Below are positions 8,605-16,996 of a stretch of DNA of 64,000 nt, piece after piece. The translations under genes and the position numbers were made by a program. The notes under the pieces were generated by a model. That model searched no databases and had not been told where the DNA came from. It was given only the letters and a program-made list of their open reading frames with translations. The stretch covers positions 1 to 64,000 of the forward strand of contig CAZDQC010000004.1 of the NCBI GenBank assembly GCA_964507245.1, in the 5' to 3' direction. This DNA is from GCA-2731375 sp964507245 (lineage in GTDB: Bacteria > Pseudomonadota > Alphaproteobacteria > GCA-2731375). Each line of letters opens with the position of its first letter. Positions within the stretch are counted from its first letter, which is position 1.

Positions 8605-9549
8605 ATGAGAGCGGATATTGATGTTGAGGTTTGTGAGGTTGGCTTGCGTGATGGGATCCAAGGTATCGATCAATTTTTCCCGACAGACAAGAAAATGGCC
8701 TGGATTGCTGCCGAAGCGGCAGCGGGTGTAGGCGAAATTGAGGTCTGCTCTTTCGTGCCTCCCAGTGTCTCAGGTCAATTCATCGATTGTGAAGAGGTAG
8801 TCGCCAATGCCTTGACCCACGATGGCCTGACGGTTTCCGCGCTTGTCCCTAATCTGCGTGGGGCGGAAAGAGGTTTTCCTACCGGCCTTCACAAGTTGAA
8901 CTTCGTCCTTTCAATTTCAGAAAGTCATAATCAGGCCAATGTGCGGTGCAGCCGAGAAGAATCTCTAGAACGGTTCCGGCAGATTGCGGAATTGCGGAAC
9001 TCGACCGCGGCGAACAAAAAGGTCCAATTAGGGGTGGGTTTAGCGACCGCTTTGGGATGCACCATCGAAGGCCAAGTGGATCCTGGCGAAATTGTCCGCA
9101 TCGCCGAAAAAACATTGGAATACGGTGCTGACGAACTTTCCGTCTCCGACACTGTAGGCTATGCCAATCCCACGCAGGTTCGCGATGTATTTCGGTTGTT
9201 GCGCCGGCATCTCGGAGATGACGTGATTTTAGCCGGTCATTTTCATGATACCCGTGGTCTGGGTTTAGCGAATGTACATGCCGCCCTGGATGAAGGGGTG
9301 CGAAGCTTTGATGCCTCGTTGGCTGGATTGGGTGGCTGTCCCTTCGCACCTGGTGCTTCCGGCAATATTGTCATGGACGATCTAGTTTTTATGCTGGAAG
9401 CCATGGGGCTACGAACCGGTGTGGATCTGGAAAAATTGGTGGCCGTTCGTGAAATCGTCGCCGCAGGGCTACCGAACGAACCTTTATTGGGGGCCATTGC
9501 AAAGGCCGGTGTTCCAAAAGGCTTCAGGCCGGCTGTTGTGGCAGCTTAG
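8605..9549 (+). CDS. Hydroxymethylglutaryl-CoA lyase family protein
   Basis: This 314-residue HMGL-like TIM barrel splits HMG-CoA to acetyl-CoA and acetoacetate, the last step of leucine catabolism. R15-D16 in VGLRDGIQ, H-F-H-D in AGHFHDTRGLG (metal site, about residue 215) and the catalytic-loop Cys in GLGGCPFAPGASGN (about residue 250) are all present. This combination distinguishes HMG-CoA lyase from isopropylmalate/homocitrate synthases. The ATG has an AAAGG upstream. It converges with methylcrotonyl-CoA carboxylase genes immediately downstream, supporting a leucine/isovalerate role. Relatives with the same motifs can act on other 3-hydroxy-3-methyl acyl-CoAs. Confidence 0.88.
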   Translation: MRADIDVEVCEVGLRDGIQGIDQFFPTDKKMAWIAAEAAAGVGEIEVCSFVPPSVSGQFIDCEEVVANALTHDGLTVSALVPNLRGAERGFPTGLHKLNFVLSISESHNQANVRCSREESLERFRQIAELRNSTAANKKVQLGVGLATALGCTIEGQVDPGEIVRIAEKTLEYGADELSVSDTVGYANPTQVRDVFRLLRRHLGDDVILAGHFHDTRGLGLANVHAALDEGVRSFDASLAGLGGCPFAPGASGNIVMDDLVFMLEAMGLRTGVDLEKLVAVREIVAAGLPNEPLLGAIAKAGVPKGFRPAVVAA

Positions 9550-9812
9550 GAGTTAAATCCGGATAGCGTCGTATAAGTACTGATTTTTGCTGTGCACGTC
9601 CGCGCTAGTCGCGAACGCCTGGGGGGATATCTTCTCAAATATTACAACCTTGACGTCGAACAATCCGTAAACAAGGCATTGGAGGGCGTCCGCAACCTAG
9701 CTGCCTGCCGGATTTCAAGTTGGCCTCAGATACTTCATAAGAAAACTGAGTTTTTGACTTCTAACCAACGAACCAACTTCTCAACCAAAGCCATCATCAG
9801 TATTGAATAGGT

Positions 9813-11822
9813 TCATTCCTCTTCTGTTGCGAATATAACCAATTCGGTATCTTCGGTGACCTGCTCTCCTGTCGTAAAGGGAACGTCTTCGATTAAGGCA
9901 TCCCTGGGCGCGGTGATGGTATGTTCCATTTTCATGGCTTCAAGAATGAGGAGCGCATCACCCTTTTTTACGTTGGAACCAGGTTCCACTAACACCTGAA
10001 CAATTTTGCCCGGTAGAGGCGCCGTTACCTTTGAACCCTCCTCCATATCTACATTCACCAGGGCCATACGATCAACATGTTCAATGCGGTAGGCCCGATC
10101 ATTGCTGAGGATTGTCACCTTATCCCTATCACGCACAACGGCCGCAGAAACCTTCAGGCCATCCAAATCGGCCCAAATAGTACCACCCTCGTCCACTTCA
10201 CCGTCGGCCACGATTTGCCCACCTGGCAGATCAAGACGATAGCCACCGCCCCTTAGATAATGAATCGTCACCACTAATTCGCTACCGTCTTGATCAAGGA
10301 AAATGAGTTCGTCATGTCCTTGATCGATCAGACGCCAGCCATCCACCCGGTTCCATGGGGAATAGGGGTCGGCTGGTGCCGCATAACCACGGCGAGACTG
10401 CAGTAGATCAAGACAGGCCAGGGCCAGGGCCTGATCGGGGACCGGGCCGGGAACCGGGATCAAATCTTCCTTGTGTTTATTGATAAAACCGGTTTCCAGA
10501 TTGCCTGCAACAAAAGACGGATGGCCTACCACGGCAGCAAGGAAATCCACATTAGTAATTACGCCCGCGATTTCATAGTTCTCAAGCGCTTTGCCCAAAC
10601 GACGCAAAGCCGTTGAACGGTCGCGATCCCAGGCAATCAGTTTGGCGATCATGGGATCGTAGAACATCGTGACTTCTTCACCCTCTCGCACCCCTGTCTC
10701 CAGGCGCAAATTGGTGCTTTCGGCAGGTGGTCGCAGCCGATGCAAAGTGCCGGTTGCAGGCAGAAAATTTTTCTGTGGGTTCTCAGAGTAAATCCGTGCC
10801 TCGACCGCGTGGCCGGTAATTGACAGCTCGTCCTGGCTCAACGGAAGCTCATCACCAGCCGCCACATACAATTGCCAACTCACCAGATCTTGCCCTGTAA
10901 CCATCTCAGTCACGGGATGCTCCACCTGTAGCCGGGTATTCATTTCCATGAAATAAAAGGCATCCTCGGACAGGCCTTGGCCAATGTCTGCAATGAATTC
11001 CACAGTACCTGCTCCGACATAGCCAATGGCCTTGGCAGCCTCGACCGCTGCTTCGCCCATGGCACTACGCATTTCTAGTGTAATGCCAGGGGCGGGCGCC
11101 TCTTCCAATACTTTTTGGTGGCGACGCTGGATGGAGCAATCACGTTCGAATAGATGAACTATATTGCCATGTTGATCGGCAAATATTTGGATTTCTATAT
11201 GTCGGGACCGCTCGAGAAATTTTTCAACCAACACTCGATCATCACCGAATGACGAAAGTCCTTCTCGGCGCGCCCCCTTCAAGGCAGCGGCAAACCGGTT
11301 CGCGTCATTGGCTTGCCGCATCCCCTTCCCGCCACCGCCCGATACGGCCTTAATTAGGACGGGATAGCCAATTTCATCCGCTGCCCTAGTCAATACAGCG
11401 TCGTCCTGATTGTCGCCATGATAACCAGGTAAAACTGGAACCTTCGCCTTTTGCATTAGAGCTTTGGCAGTACCCTTTTCTCCCATGGCTCGGATTGACT
11501 TCGCAGGGGGACCGATGAAGATAAAATTGGCTGCCACGCAGGCTTCAGCGAAAGTGGCGTTTTCCGACAAAAAACCATAGCCCGGATGAATGGCCTCGGC
11601 GCCGGTTCGTTGGGCAGCCTCGATGATTTTTTCAATCGACAGATAACTTTCCCGTACGGGCGCCGGTCCTAGAAAAACAGCCTCGTCCGCCATGGTCACA
11701 TGCATGGCATTGGCATCGGCTTCTGAAAAGACCGCGACAGTAGAAATTCCCATGCGTTGGGCGGTTCGGATAACCCGGCAGGCGATTTCACCCCGGTTTG
11801 CAATAAGAATTTTGCTAAACAT
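9813..11822 (-). CDS. mccA: Methylcrotonyl-CoA carboxylase alpha subunit (biotin carboxylase + BCCP)
   Basis: This 669-residue biotin-dependent carboxylase subunit begins MFSKILIANRGEIACRVIRT at 11822, 14 bases after the beta-subunit start codon region, and a longer in-frame start at 11870 overlaps the upstream gene. It contains an ATP-grasp domain (SGGGGKGMRQ near residue 160; EMNTRLQVEHPVTE near 285), the biotin carboxylase C-terminal domain, a linker, and a biotinyl domain. The biotin lysine is K631 in EAMKMEH. It carboxylates biotin and hands it to the adjacent beta subunit. The partner's strong similarity to MCC beta and the HMG-CoA lyase neighbour favour methylcrotonyl-CoA over propionyl-CoA. 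Confidence 0.93.
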   Translation of the reverse strand: MFSKILIANRGEIACRVIRTAQRMGISTVAVFSEADANAMHVTMADEAVFLGPAPVRESYLSIEKIIEAAQRTGAEAIHPGYGFLSENATFAEACVAANFIFIGPPAKSIRAMGEKGTAKALMQKAKVPVLPGYHGDNQDDAVLTRAADEIGYPVLIKAVSGGGGKGMRQANDANRFAAALKGARREGLSSFGDDRVLVEKFLERSRHIEIQIFADQHGNIVHLFERDCSIQRRHQKVLEEAPAPGITLEMRSAMGEAAVEAAKAIGYVGAGTVEFIADIGQGLSEDAFYFMEMNTRLQVEHPVTEMVTGQDLVSWQLYVAAGDELPLSQDELSITGHAVEARIYSENPQKNFLPATGTLHRLRPPAESTNLRLETGVREGEEVTMFYDPMIAKLIAWDRDRSTALRRLGKALENYEIAGVITNVDFLAAVVGHPSFVAGNLETGFINKHKEDLIPVPGPVPDQALALACLDLLQSRRGYAAPADPYSPWNRVDGWRLIDQGHDELIFLDQDGSELVVTIHYLRGGGYRLDLPGGQIVADGEVDEGGTIWADLDGLKVSAAVVRDRDKVTILSNDRAYRIEHVDRMALVNVDMEEGSKVTAPLPGKIVQVLVEPGSNVKKGDALLILEAMKMEHTITAPRDALIEDVPFTTGEQVTEDTELVIFATEEE

Positions 11823-11835
11823 CGGTGCGTCGGCT

Positions 11836-13443
11836 CTACATCCGAAATACGCCGAACTCGGTTGACTCAACCGGGGCGTTCAGCGCTGCGGATAAGGCTA
11901 GGCCCAGAACGTTGCGGGTTTCAGCTGGATCAATCAGGCCGTCGTCCCAACCGCGTGCTGTTGCAAAATAAGGGGAACTTTGCTCCGTGAATTGATCAAT
12001 GATCGGTTGTTTAAATTCCGCCTCTTCTTCCTCTGACCATTGCTCACCCTGACGCTCCAAACCGGTGCGACGCACCGTAGCCAATACACCCGCCGCCTGG
12101 TCCGGTCCCATCAATGCCAAGGACGCGCTCGGCCACATCCACAAAAATCGCGGACTATATGCTCGCCCGCACATGCCATAATTACCGGCGCCATAAGACC
12201 CGCCAATTACCACGGTGAACTTAGGCACCTTGGTTGTGGACACAGCCGTAACCAGTTTGGCGCCATCCTTGGCGATGCCACCCGCCTCGTATTTTTGCCC
12301 GACCATAAAGCCGGAAATATTCTGTAAGAACACCAGTGGAATGCCCCGCTGGCTACAAAGCTCGATGAAATGAGCCCCCTTAAGAGCGGATTCAGAAAAC
12401 AAAATCCCATTGTTAGCGACGATACCCACTGGGTAACCCCAAATATTAGCAAAACCGCATACCAAGGTAGTACTATACAGACGCTTGAATTCATCAAACT
12501 CACTGCCATCCACAATGCGGGCAATGACTTCGTGCACATCGTATGGTTGACGCACATCCTGGGGCAGGATGCCGTATAGATCTGCCGGATCATAAACGGG
12601 ATCTCGGGGCAGTCGGATCTCGATGGATTTCGGTTTTACTCGGTTCAAATTGGAAACAATTCGCCGGGCAATTGCTAACGCGTGATGGTCGTTCAGTGCG
12701 TAATGGTCGGTGACACCCGAAGTGCGCGAATGCAAATCCGCTCCACCCAAGTCCTCGGCTGATACTTCCTCGCCGGTGGCAGCCTTGACGAGCGGCGGGC
12801 CGCCCAAAAATATAGTGCCCTGTTCTCGGACAATAATGCTCTCGTCGGACATCGCGGGCACATAGGCTCCACCCGCAGTACACGAGCCCATGACTACTGC
12901 AATTTGGGGAATACCTTTGGCCGACATATTTGCCTGATTGTAAAAAATTCTCCCAAAATGATCCCGGTCAGGGAAAACATCCGGCCATTCAGGCAGGTTC
13001 GCACCGCCAGAATCTACAAGATAGATGCAGGGAAGATGATTTTGTTCCGCTACTTCCTGAGCGCGGACATGTTTCTTGACGGTCATAGGATAATAGGTGC
13101 CACCTTTGACCGTGGCGTCATTGGCAATTACCAGGCATTCCAGGCCGGACACTCGGCCAATTCCAGTTATCACACCCGCCGACGGAATATCCTCCTCATA
13201 CAAATCCCATGCCGCAAGTTGTTGTAATTCAAGAAATGGAGCGCCGGGATCCAGCAAACAACGGATACGTTCCCGCGGCAGCAACTTGCCGCGGCCCACA
13301 TGCCGTTTCCGGGCACGCTCTCCGCCCCCTAAGTTGACTTTAGCCACAGCGGCGCGCAGCGATTTCAGTTTTTCTTCCATCTGAGTGGCGTTTGCCAGGA
13401 AGTCAGACGAGTGGGTTTGAATTTTACTAGTAATCAGCGTCAT
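11836..13443 (-). CDS. mccB: Methylcrotonyl-CoA carboxylase beta subunit (carboxyltransferase)
   Basis: This 535-residue carboxyltransferase has tandem crotonase-type domains. Segments such as GKLLPRERIRCLLDPG, ITGIGRVSGLECLVIANDAT, CIYLVDSGGANLP and VFPDRDHFGRIFYNQANMS are diagnostic of MCC beta rather than propionyl- or acetyl-CoA carboxylase. The GSCTAGGAYVPAMSDE oxyanion-hole segment is intact, as is the second-half GGSYGAGNYGMCGRAY. It transfers CO2 to 3-methylcrotonyl-CoA to give 3-methylglutaconyl-CoA. It is the first gene of a two-gene leftward operon with the alpha subunit. No methylglutaconyl-CoA hydratase or isovaleryl-CoA dehydrogenase was clearly identified beside it. Confidence 0.95.
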   Translation of the reverse strand: MTLITSKIQTHSSDFLANATQMEEKLKSLRAAVAKVNLGGGERARKRHVGRGKLLPRERIRCLLDPGAPFLELQQLAAWDLYEEDIPSAGVITGIGRVSGLECLVIANDATVKGGTYYPMTVKKHVRAQEVAEQNHLPCIYLVDSGGANLPEWPDVFPDRDHFGRIFYNQANMSAKGIPQIAVVMGSCTAGGAYVPAMSDESIIVREQGTIFLGGPPLVKAATGEEVSAEDLGGADLHSRTSGVTDHYALNDHHALAIARRIVSNLNRVKPKSIEIRLPRDPVYDPADLYGILPQDVRQPYDVHEVIARIVDGSEFDEFKRLYSTTLVCGFANIWGYPVGIVANNGILFSESALKGAHFIELCSQRGIPLVFLQNISGFMVGQKYEAGGIAKDGAKLVTAVSTTKVPKFTVVIGGSYGAGNYGMCGRAYSPRFLWMWPSASLALMGPDQAAGVLATVRRTGLERQGEQWSEEEEAEFKQPIIDQFTEQSSPYFATARGWDDGLIDPAETRNVLGLALSAALNAPVESTEFGVFRM

Positions 13444-13574
13444 TTCGGGAAGGCCTAGAAAGCACGTGTTCGGCCAGCATAATTCAAACTTCTAATATTC
13501 GCTAGATACTGGAGGCATGCCCATGGTGGCTCTATAAAATATACATAACGTGAAACTCAGTGATTATCTGGCTA

Positions 13575-13590
13575 TCACACCTAAGTGTGA
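13575..13590. promoter_or_regulatory. Perfect 6-4-6 palindrome upstream of the mcc operon
   Basis: TCACACCTAAGTGTGA is a perfect inverted repeat with a 4-base centre. It lies about 130 bases upstream of mccB and about 70 bases downstream of the CoA-transferase stop. There is no T-run on either side, which argues against a terminator. It fits an operator for a dimeric repressor or activator. Its role is inferred from position only. Confidence 0.3.
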
Positions 13591-13660
13591 CAAAGGGGCT
13601 AACTTTTGTTTCGCAGATTAGAATTGCACGTTTAATGCCAGCTGTTCGACACCCTATTAT

Positions 13661-14854
13661 TCATATAACGCCGCTATTGCGTAGTTCAACGATCTCTTCT
13701 GGCGCATAGCCAAGATCGTTAAGAATTTGGTCGGTATGTTCACCCAACTCAGGTGTTGCCATGCGGATAGATGCAGGTGTCCGGCTCAAATTAACCGCCT
13801 GCCCGACAACCTCCTGGCGTCCTAATGCAGCGCTCTCCACGACTTGGGCCATGCCAAGGTGCTGCACCTGCGGGTCGGCAAAAACTTGATCGATAGAATA
13901 AATGGGGCCACACGGCACGCCCGCGTCGTTCAATATTCCGACCCACTCATTGCTGGTTTTGTTGACCGTGACAGCTTCAATCCGTTCATTGACAGCGTCC
14001 CGGTTGGCTGACCGCTCCGCGCCGTTTACGAAACGAGGATCGGTTCCTAGTACCGGATCACCTAACACTTCTACAAGACGGTCATAAATTTCGGCGCCAG
14101 AAGCGGCAATGTTGATATGCCCATCGGAAGTCTTAAAAACACCTGTGGGAATTGATGTTGGATGATTATTACCGGCCTGCGGAGGCACATCCTTGGCCAA
14201 AAGCCACCGTGCAGCCTGAAAATCCAGCATGGCGATTTGTGCCTGCAATAAGGATGACTGAACCCATTGACCTTCGCCGGAGACCTCGCGCTCCAACAAG
14301 GCAATGAGAATTCCCTGGGCGCAGAACACGCCTGCCGTCAGATCCGCAATGGGAATACCCGCTCTCATTGGCCCCTCACCGGGAGCACCAGTGATTGACA
14401 TTAAGCCACCCATGCCCTGCGCGATTTGATCAAAGCCCGGCCGCGCCATATACGGGCCATCCTGCCCAAAACCAGAAATTGAGCCATAAACAAGACCGGG
14501 GTTGATTGATGCAAGGCTTTCGTAATCAATACCAAGCCGGTGCTTTACATCCGGACGGTAGTTTTCTATGAGCACATCAATTTCGGCCACTAAACGTCGA
14601 AATACTTCCATGCCGGCGTCAGATTTTAAATTTAATGTCATGCCTCTTTTATTACGGTGGATATTTTGAAAATCCGGTCCTAGGCGCGGACCGCCCATAC
14701 CTTCACCAGCATCCGGTTGCGGTGGAACTTCAACCTTGATGACGTCGGCACCCCAATCTGCTAATTGCCGCGCGGCCGTCGGTCCGGCACGGACACGGGT
14801 TAAATCCAAAACTTTGAACCGCGACAGAGGCCCTTTGGCAGTAAGTTCGTTCAT
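13661..14854 (-). CDS. CaiB/BaiF family CoA transferase
   Basis: This 397-residue class III CoA transferase moves CoA between carboxylic acids. The N-terminal FKVLDLTRVRAGPTAARQLAD and ADVIKVE segments are typical. D142 in RPGFDQIAQGMGG is the catalytic aspartate that carries the acyl-anhydride intermediate. The C-terminal part has ELGEHTDQILNDLGY, the usual closing motif. It is of the formyl-CoA-transferase type, and the acid substrate is unknown. It precedes mccB by about 220 bases in the same direction and is divergent from the EamA transporter 21 bases away, so both promoters must overlap coding sequence or the transporter starts further in. Confidence 0.9.
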   Translation of the reverse strand: MNELTAKGPLSRFKVLDLTRVRAGPTAARQLADWGADVIKVEVPPQPDAGEGMGGPRLGPDFQNIHRNKRGMTLNLKSDAGMEVFRRLVAEIDVLIENYRPDVKHRLGIDYESLASINPGLVYGSISGFGQDGPYMARPGFDQIAQGMGGLMSITGAPGEGPMRAGIPIADLTAGVFCAQGILIALLEREVSGEGQWVQSSLLQAQIAMLDFQAARWLLAKDVPPQAGNNHPTSIPTGVFKTSDGHINIAASGAEIYDRLVEVLGDPVLGTDPRFVNGAERSANRDAVNERIEAVTVNKTSNEWVGILNDAGVPCGPIYSIDQVFADPQVQHLGMAQVVESAALGRQEVVGQAVNLSRTPASIRMATPELGEHTDQILNDLGYAPEEIVELRNSGVI

Positions 14855-14875
14855 ATCCGGAATTCCATTTAAATT

Positions 14876-15808
14876 ATGTTAGTTCCTATTTGGATGACCT
14901 GTGGCCCTTTGGCAAGTTTCCTGGTCTATGATGCACGCGTGCAGGAAAAAAAAACGCATATCGGTATTCTGCTATTTTTAGCCGCCCTCGGTTTTATCAC
15001 CATTATCGATACCGGCGCCAAATACATGACCGCCGATCTTCCGCCTTTGGTACTAGTTTGGGGATATTTCTTAGGCATTTTCGCATCAGTTTGTGTTCTC
15101 GCACTTACCAAAGGCAGCCATTTGCCCCAGGAAATATCCTCTCGTCGGCTAGTACTACATTTTGGTCGTGCTGGCCTATTGGTTGCATCAATTAGTTTTG
15201 CCTTTATTGCCCTACGTTTCATGACGTTGGCAGATGTCACTGCAATTAGTTTCACCGCGCCATTGTTTATCACCGTGCTCGCGGTTCTTTTTTTGGGTGA
15301 AAAAGTGGACAGAGCACGTTGGCTAGCCGTCCTTGTCGGATTGGCAGGCGTCCTAATTGTGGTGCGACCGGGCAGCGGTCTACTCAGCTGGGGATCTTTG
15401 CTTCCCCTATTGACAGCACTGACCTTTGCTGGATTTCAGATCGTCACCAGGCTAATTGCAACGACAGAAAATACTTTTGCCACCCTATTTTATACAGGCT
15501 TATTCGGCCTGATTTGGAGCAGCCTGGCACTACCTTTCGTTTGGCAATCACCTCACACCTGGCACTGGCTCGCGTTTCTTATGCAGGGAGCCTTAGGCGT
15601 TGCAGCCCATCTTTGCATGATCAAGGCGTTTTCCTTAGCGGAAGCATCTCTGTTGGCACCGTTCAATTATTCAAAACTGATCTGGGCTACGGTGGCTGGG
15701 TATATTGTTTTTGGGAATGTCCCCACCTGGAACACCTTGGCCGGCGCGTCAGTCATCGCCCTAGCCGGATTGTTCATCATGATGCATGAGCGTCGCAAGC
15801 ACGAGTAG
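14876..15808 (+). CDS. DMT superfamily (EamA) transporter
   Basis: This protein of up to 310 residues has about ten hydrophobic segments in two EamA halves. The first half includes FLAALGFITIIDTGAKYM and LADVTAISFTAPLFITVLAVLFLGE. The second includes SLLAPFNYSKLIWATVAGYIVFG. These are hallmarks of the RhaT/EamA drug-metabolite exporter family in the inner membrane. The first ATG is at 14876, but the following 20 residues are atypical. A GTG at 14939 (VQEKKTHIGILLF) would give a more usual N-terminus just before the first membrane helix, so the start is uncertain. The substrate is unknown. Confidence 0.85.
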   Translation: MLVPIWMTCGPLASFLVYDARVQEKKTHIGILLFLAALGFITIIDTGAKYMTADLPPLVLVWGYFLGIFASVCVLALTKGSHLPQEISSRRLVLHFGRAGLLVASISFAFIALRFMTLADVTAISFTAPLFITVLAVLFLGEKVDRARWLAVLVGLAGVLIVVRPGSGLLSWGSLLPLLTALTFAGFQIVTRLIATTENTFATLFYTGLFGLIWSSLALPFVWQSPHTWHWLAFLMQGALGVAAHLCMIKAFSLAEASLLAPFNYSKLIWATVAGYIVFGNVPTWNTLAGASVIALAGLFIMMHERRKHE

Positions 15809-16005
15809 AAATATTGATCCCTGTGGCCAAGTCAAATAAAGGGATTTCAACATCAAAAGGGAGGAAATTAATCCCTCTATCATTTGATAATATACCCTGT
15901 TTTCTCATTATTAAATTCTGAATCATCATCAAGTTCTGGTTCCCCGTCATCACCCAATAAGAGTACAAATTGTCTTTTAAATGGAAAAGCTAGATCATGA
16001 GGCGT

Positions 16006-16015
16006 GGTGATCACC
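16006..16015. promoter_or_regulatory. 10-bp palindrome upstream of MaoC gene
   Basis: GGTGATCACC is a perfect palindrome centred about 87 bases before the MaoC-like start at 16098, inside an otherwise AT-rich 289-base intergenic region. The start itself has AGGAG well placed at about 16086-16090. The site could be an operator; a 10-base palindrome can also arise by chance. Confidence 0.2.
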
Positions 16016-16097
16016 TGACGATTTTAGGAGGTATTTCCTGACATACCCGATTTCGCTACCATTATGGGATAGTTCTTCCTAACACAGGAGTAAAGCC

Positions 16098-16955
16098 ATG
16101 CCTGCCCATTCCTCCGCCGCAGGTTCCGAACTAGATATCAGCACAACGACCGTGACTGCGCGCAAGGCCTTAGCGTACGCAGCAGGCATCATGGATACTA
16201 GTACCCAAGTTTTTAATGATGACCGTCCCGGCGGGATTACTACTCCGCCGCAGTTCTGTGTTTCCCTGGAATGGCCCGTGGTGAATGGCAACCTCTCACG
16301 CAGTGTCGTTGGCATGCCACCGAAAGAACGGGTACGCAACGTACATGCCAGTCAGGATTCCATTTTTCACCAAACTATTCATCCGGGCATGAACCTGTCC
16401 ACAACTGGGACTATCGCTGCCATTCGGCGAACGCGCGCCGGGGCCCTGACGCTAACTAAACTGACGACTGTTGATGCCGACACCGGGCAACCGGTAGTTA
16501 CTTCGTGGTCCACCGGAATTGCGCGTGACGTAGAGGTCGTTGGTGAGGACGTCAACCTGGAGCACCCTCCAGCATTACCCGAGGCAGGATCCGAGGTCAT
16601 GAAAACCGTCGAAATCTTTGTGCCGCGGGAAATGTCCCATACCTATACGGAATGTGCCGATATCTGGAACCCGATCCATACCGAGCGCGAAGTAGCTATT
16701 GCGTCTGGATTACCGGATATTATCCTTCATGGCACTGCCACATGGGCCTTAGCGGGTAGGGAAATAATTCGGCTGTGTTGTGGCAGCGATCCATCCAGGT
16801 TAAGTCGACTATTCGGGCGCTTCACGGCGATGGTGATCCCAGGTACTACAATCCGAGCGGAAATTCGGGAGCCATCAGAAGGGGTGATCGGGTTTTCAGT
16901 TTACAATGACCGTAACCAGTCGGCCATCTCTGACGGTGTGGCTATCATCGGATAG
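16098..16955 (+). CDS. MaoC-like double-hotdog acyl-CoA dehydratase
   Basis: The 285-residue protein carries two hotdog folds. The N-terminal half (about 10-140) includes GGITTPPQFCVSLEWP and a substrate-lid segment. The C-terminal half has the hydratase-2-like motif around YTECADIWNPIHTEREVA, about residue 180, with the catalytic Asp/His replaced or shifted as D-x-x-x-P-x-H, and then LPDIILHGTATWALAGR. Such proteins hydrate or dehydrate enoyl-CoA / 3-hydroxyacyl-CoA. An AGGAG precedes the ATG. It is followed 41 bases later by an acyl-CoA dehydrogenase gene in the same direction, consistent with a two-gene beta-oxidation-type operon. The substrate is unknown. Confidence 0.8.
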   Translation: MPAHSSAAGSELDISTTTVTARKALAYAAGIMDTSTQVFNDDRPGGITTPPQFCVSLEWPVVNGNLSRSVVGMPPKERVRNVHASQDSIFHQTIHPGMNLSTTGTIAAIRRTRAGALTLTKLTTVDADTGQPVVTSWSTGIARDVEVVGEDVNLEHPPALPEAGSEVMKTVEIFVPREMSHTYTECADIWNPIHTEREVAIASGLPDIILHGTATWALAGREIIRLCCGSDPSRLSRLFGRFTAMVIPGTTIRAEIREPSEGVIGFSVYNDRNQSAISDGVAIIG

Positions 16956-16996
16956 ATTCCGCAAGAAATTGGTATAAACACGACGGAGTTCAACGC

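Noticed and set aside
9725..9755. CTCAG...CTGAG followed by TTTTT, considered as a terminator for HMG-CoA lyase
   Set aside because: The stem is only five bases with a 16-base loop; too weak to call.
9592..9810. 72-codon plus-strand ORF between HMG-CoA lyase and mccA
   Set aside because: The start is not preceded by a ribosome site and the translation resembles no protein; it lies in a convergent gap, where spurious ORFs are common.
15777..15968. 63-codon minus-strand ORF after the EamA gene
   Set aside because: It overlaps the transporter end and is rich in Asn, Met and Ile from an AT-rich spacer, with no ribosome site or known domain.
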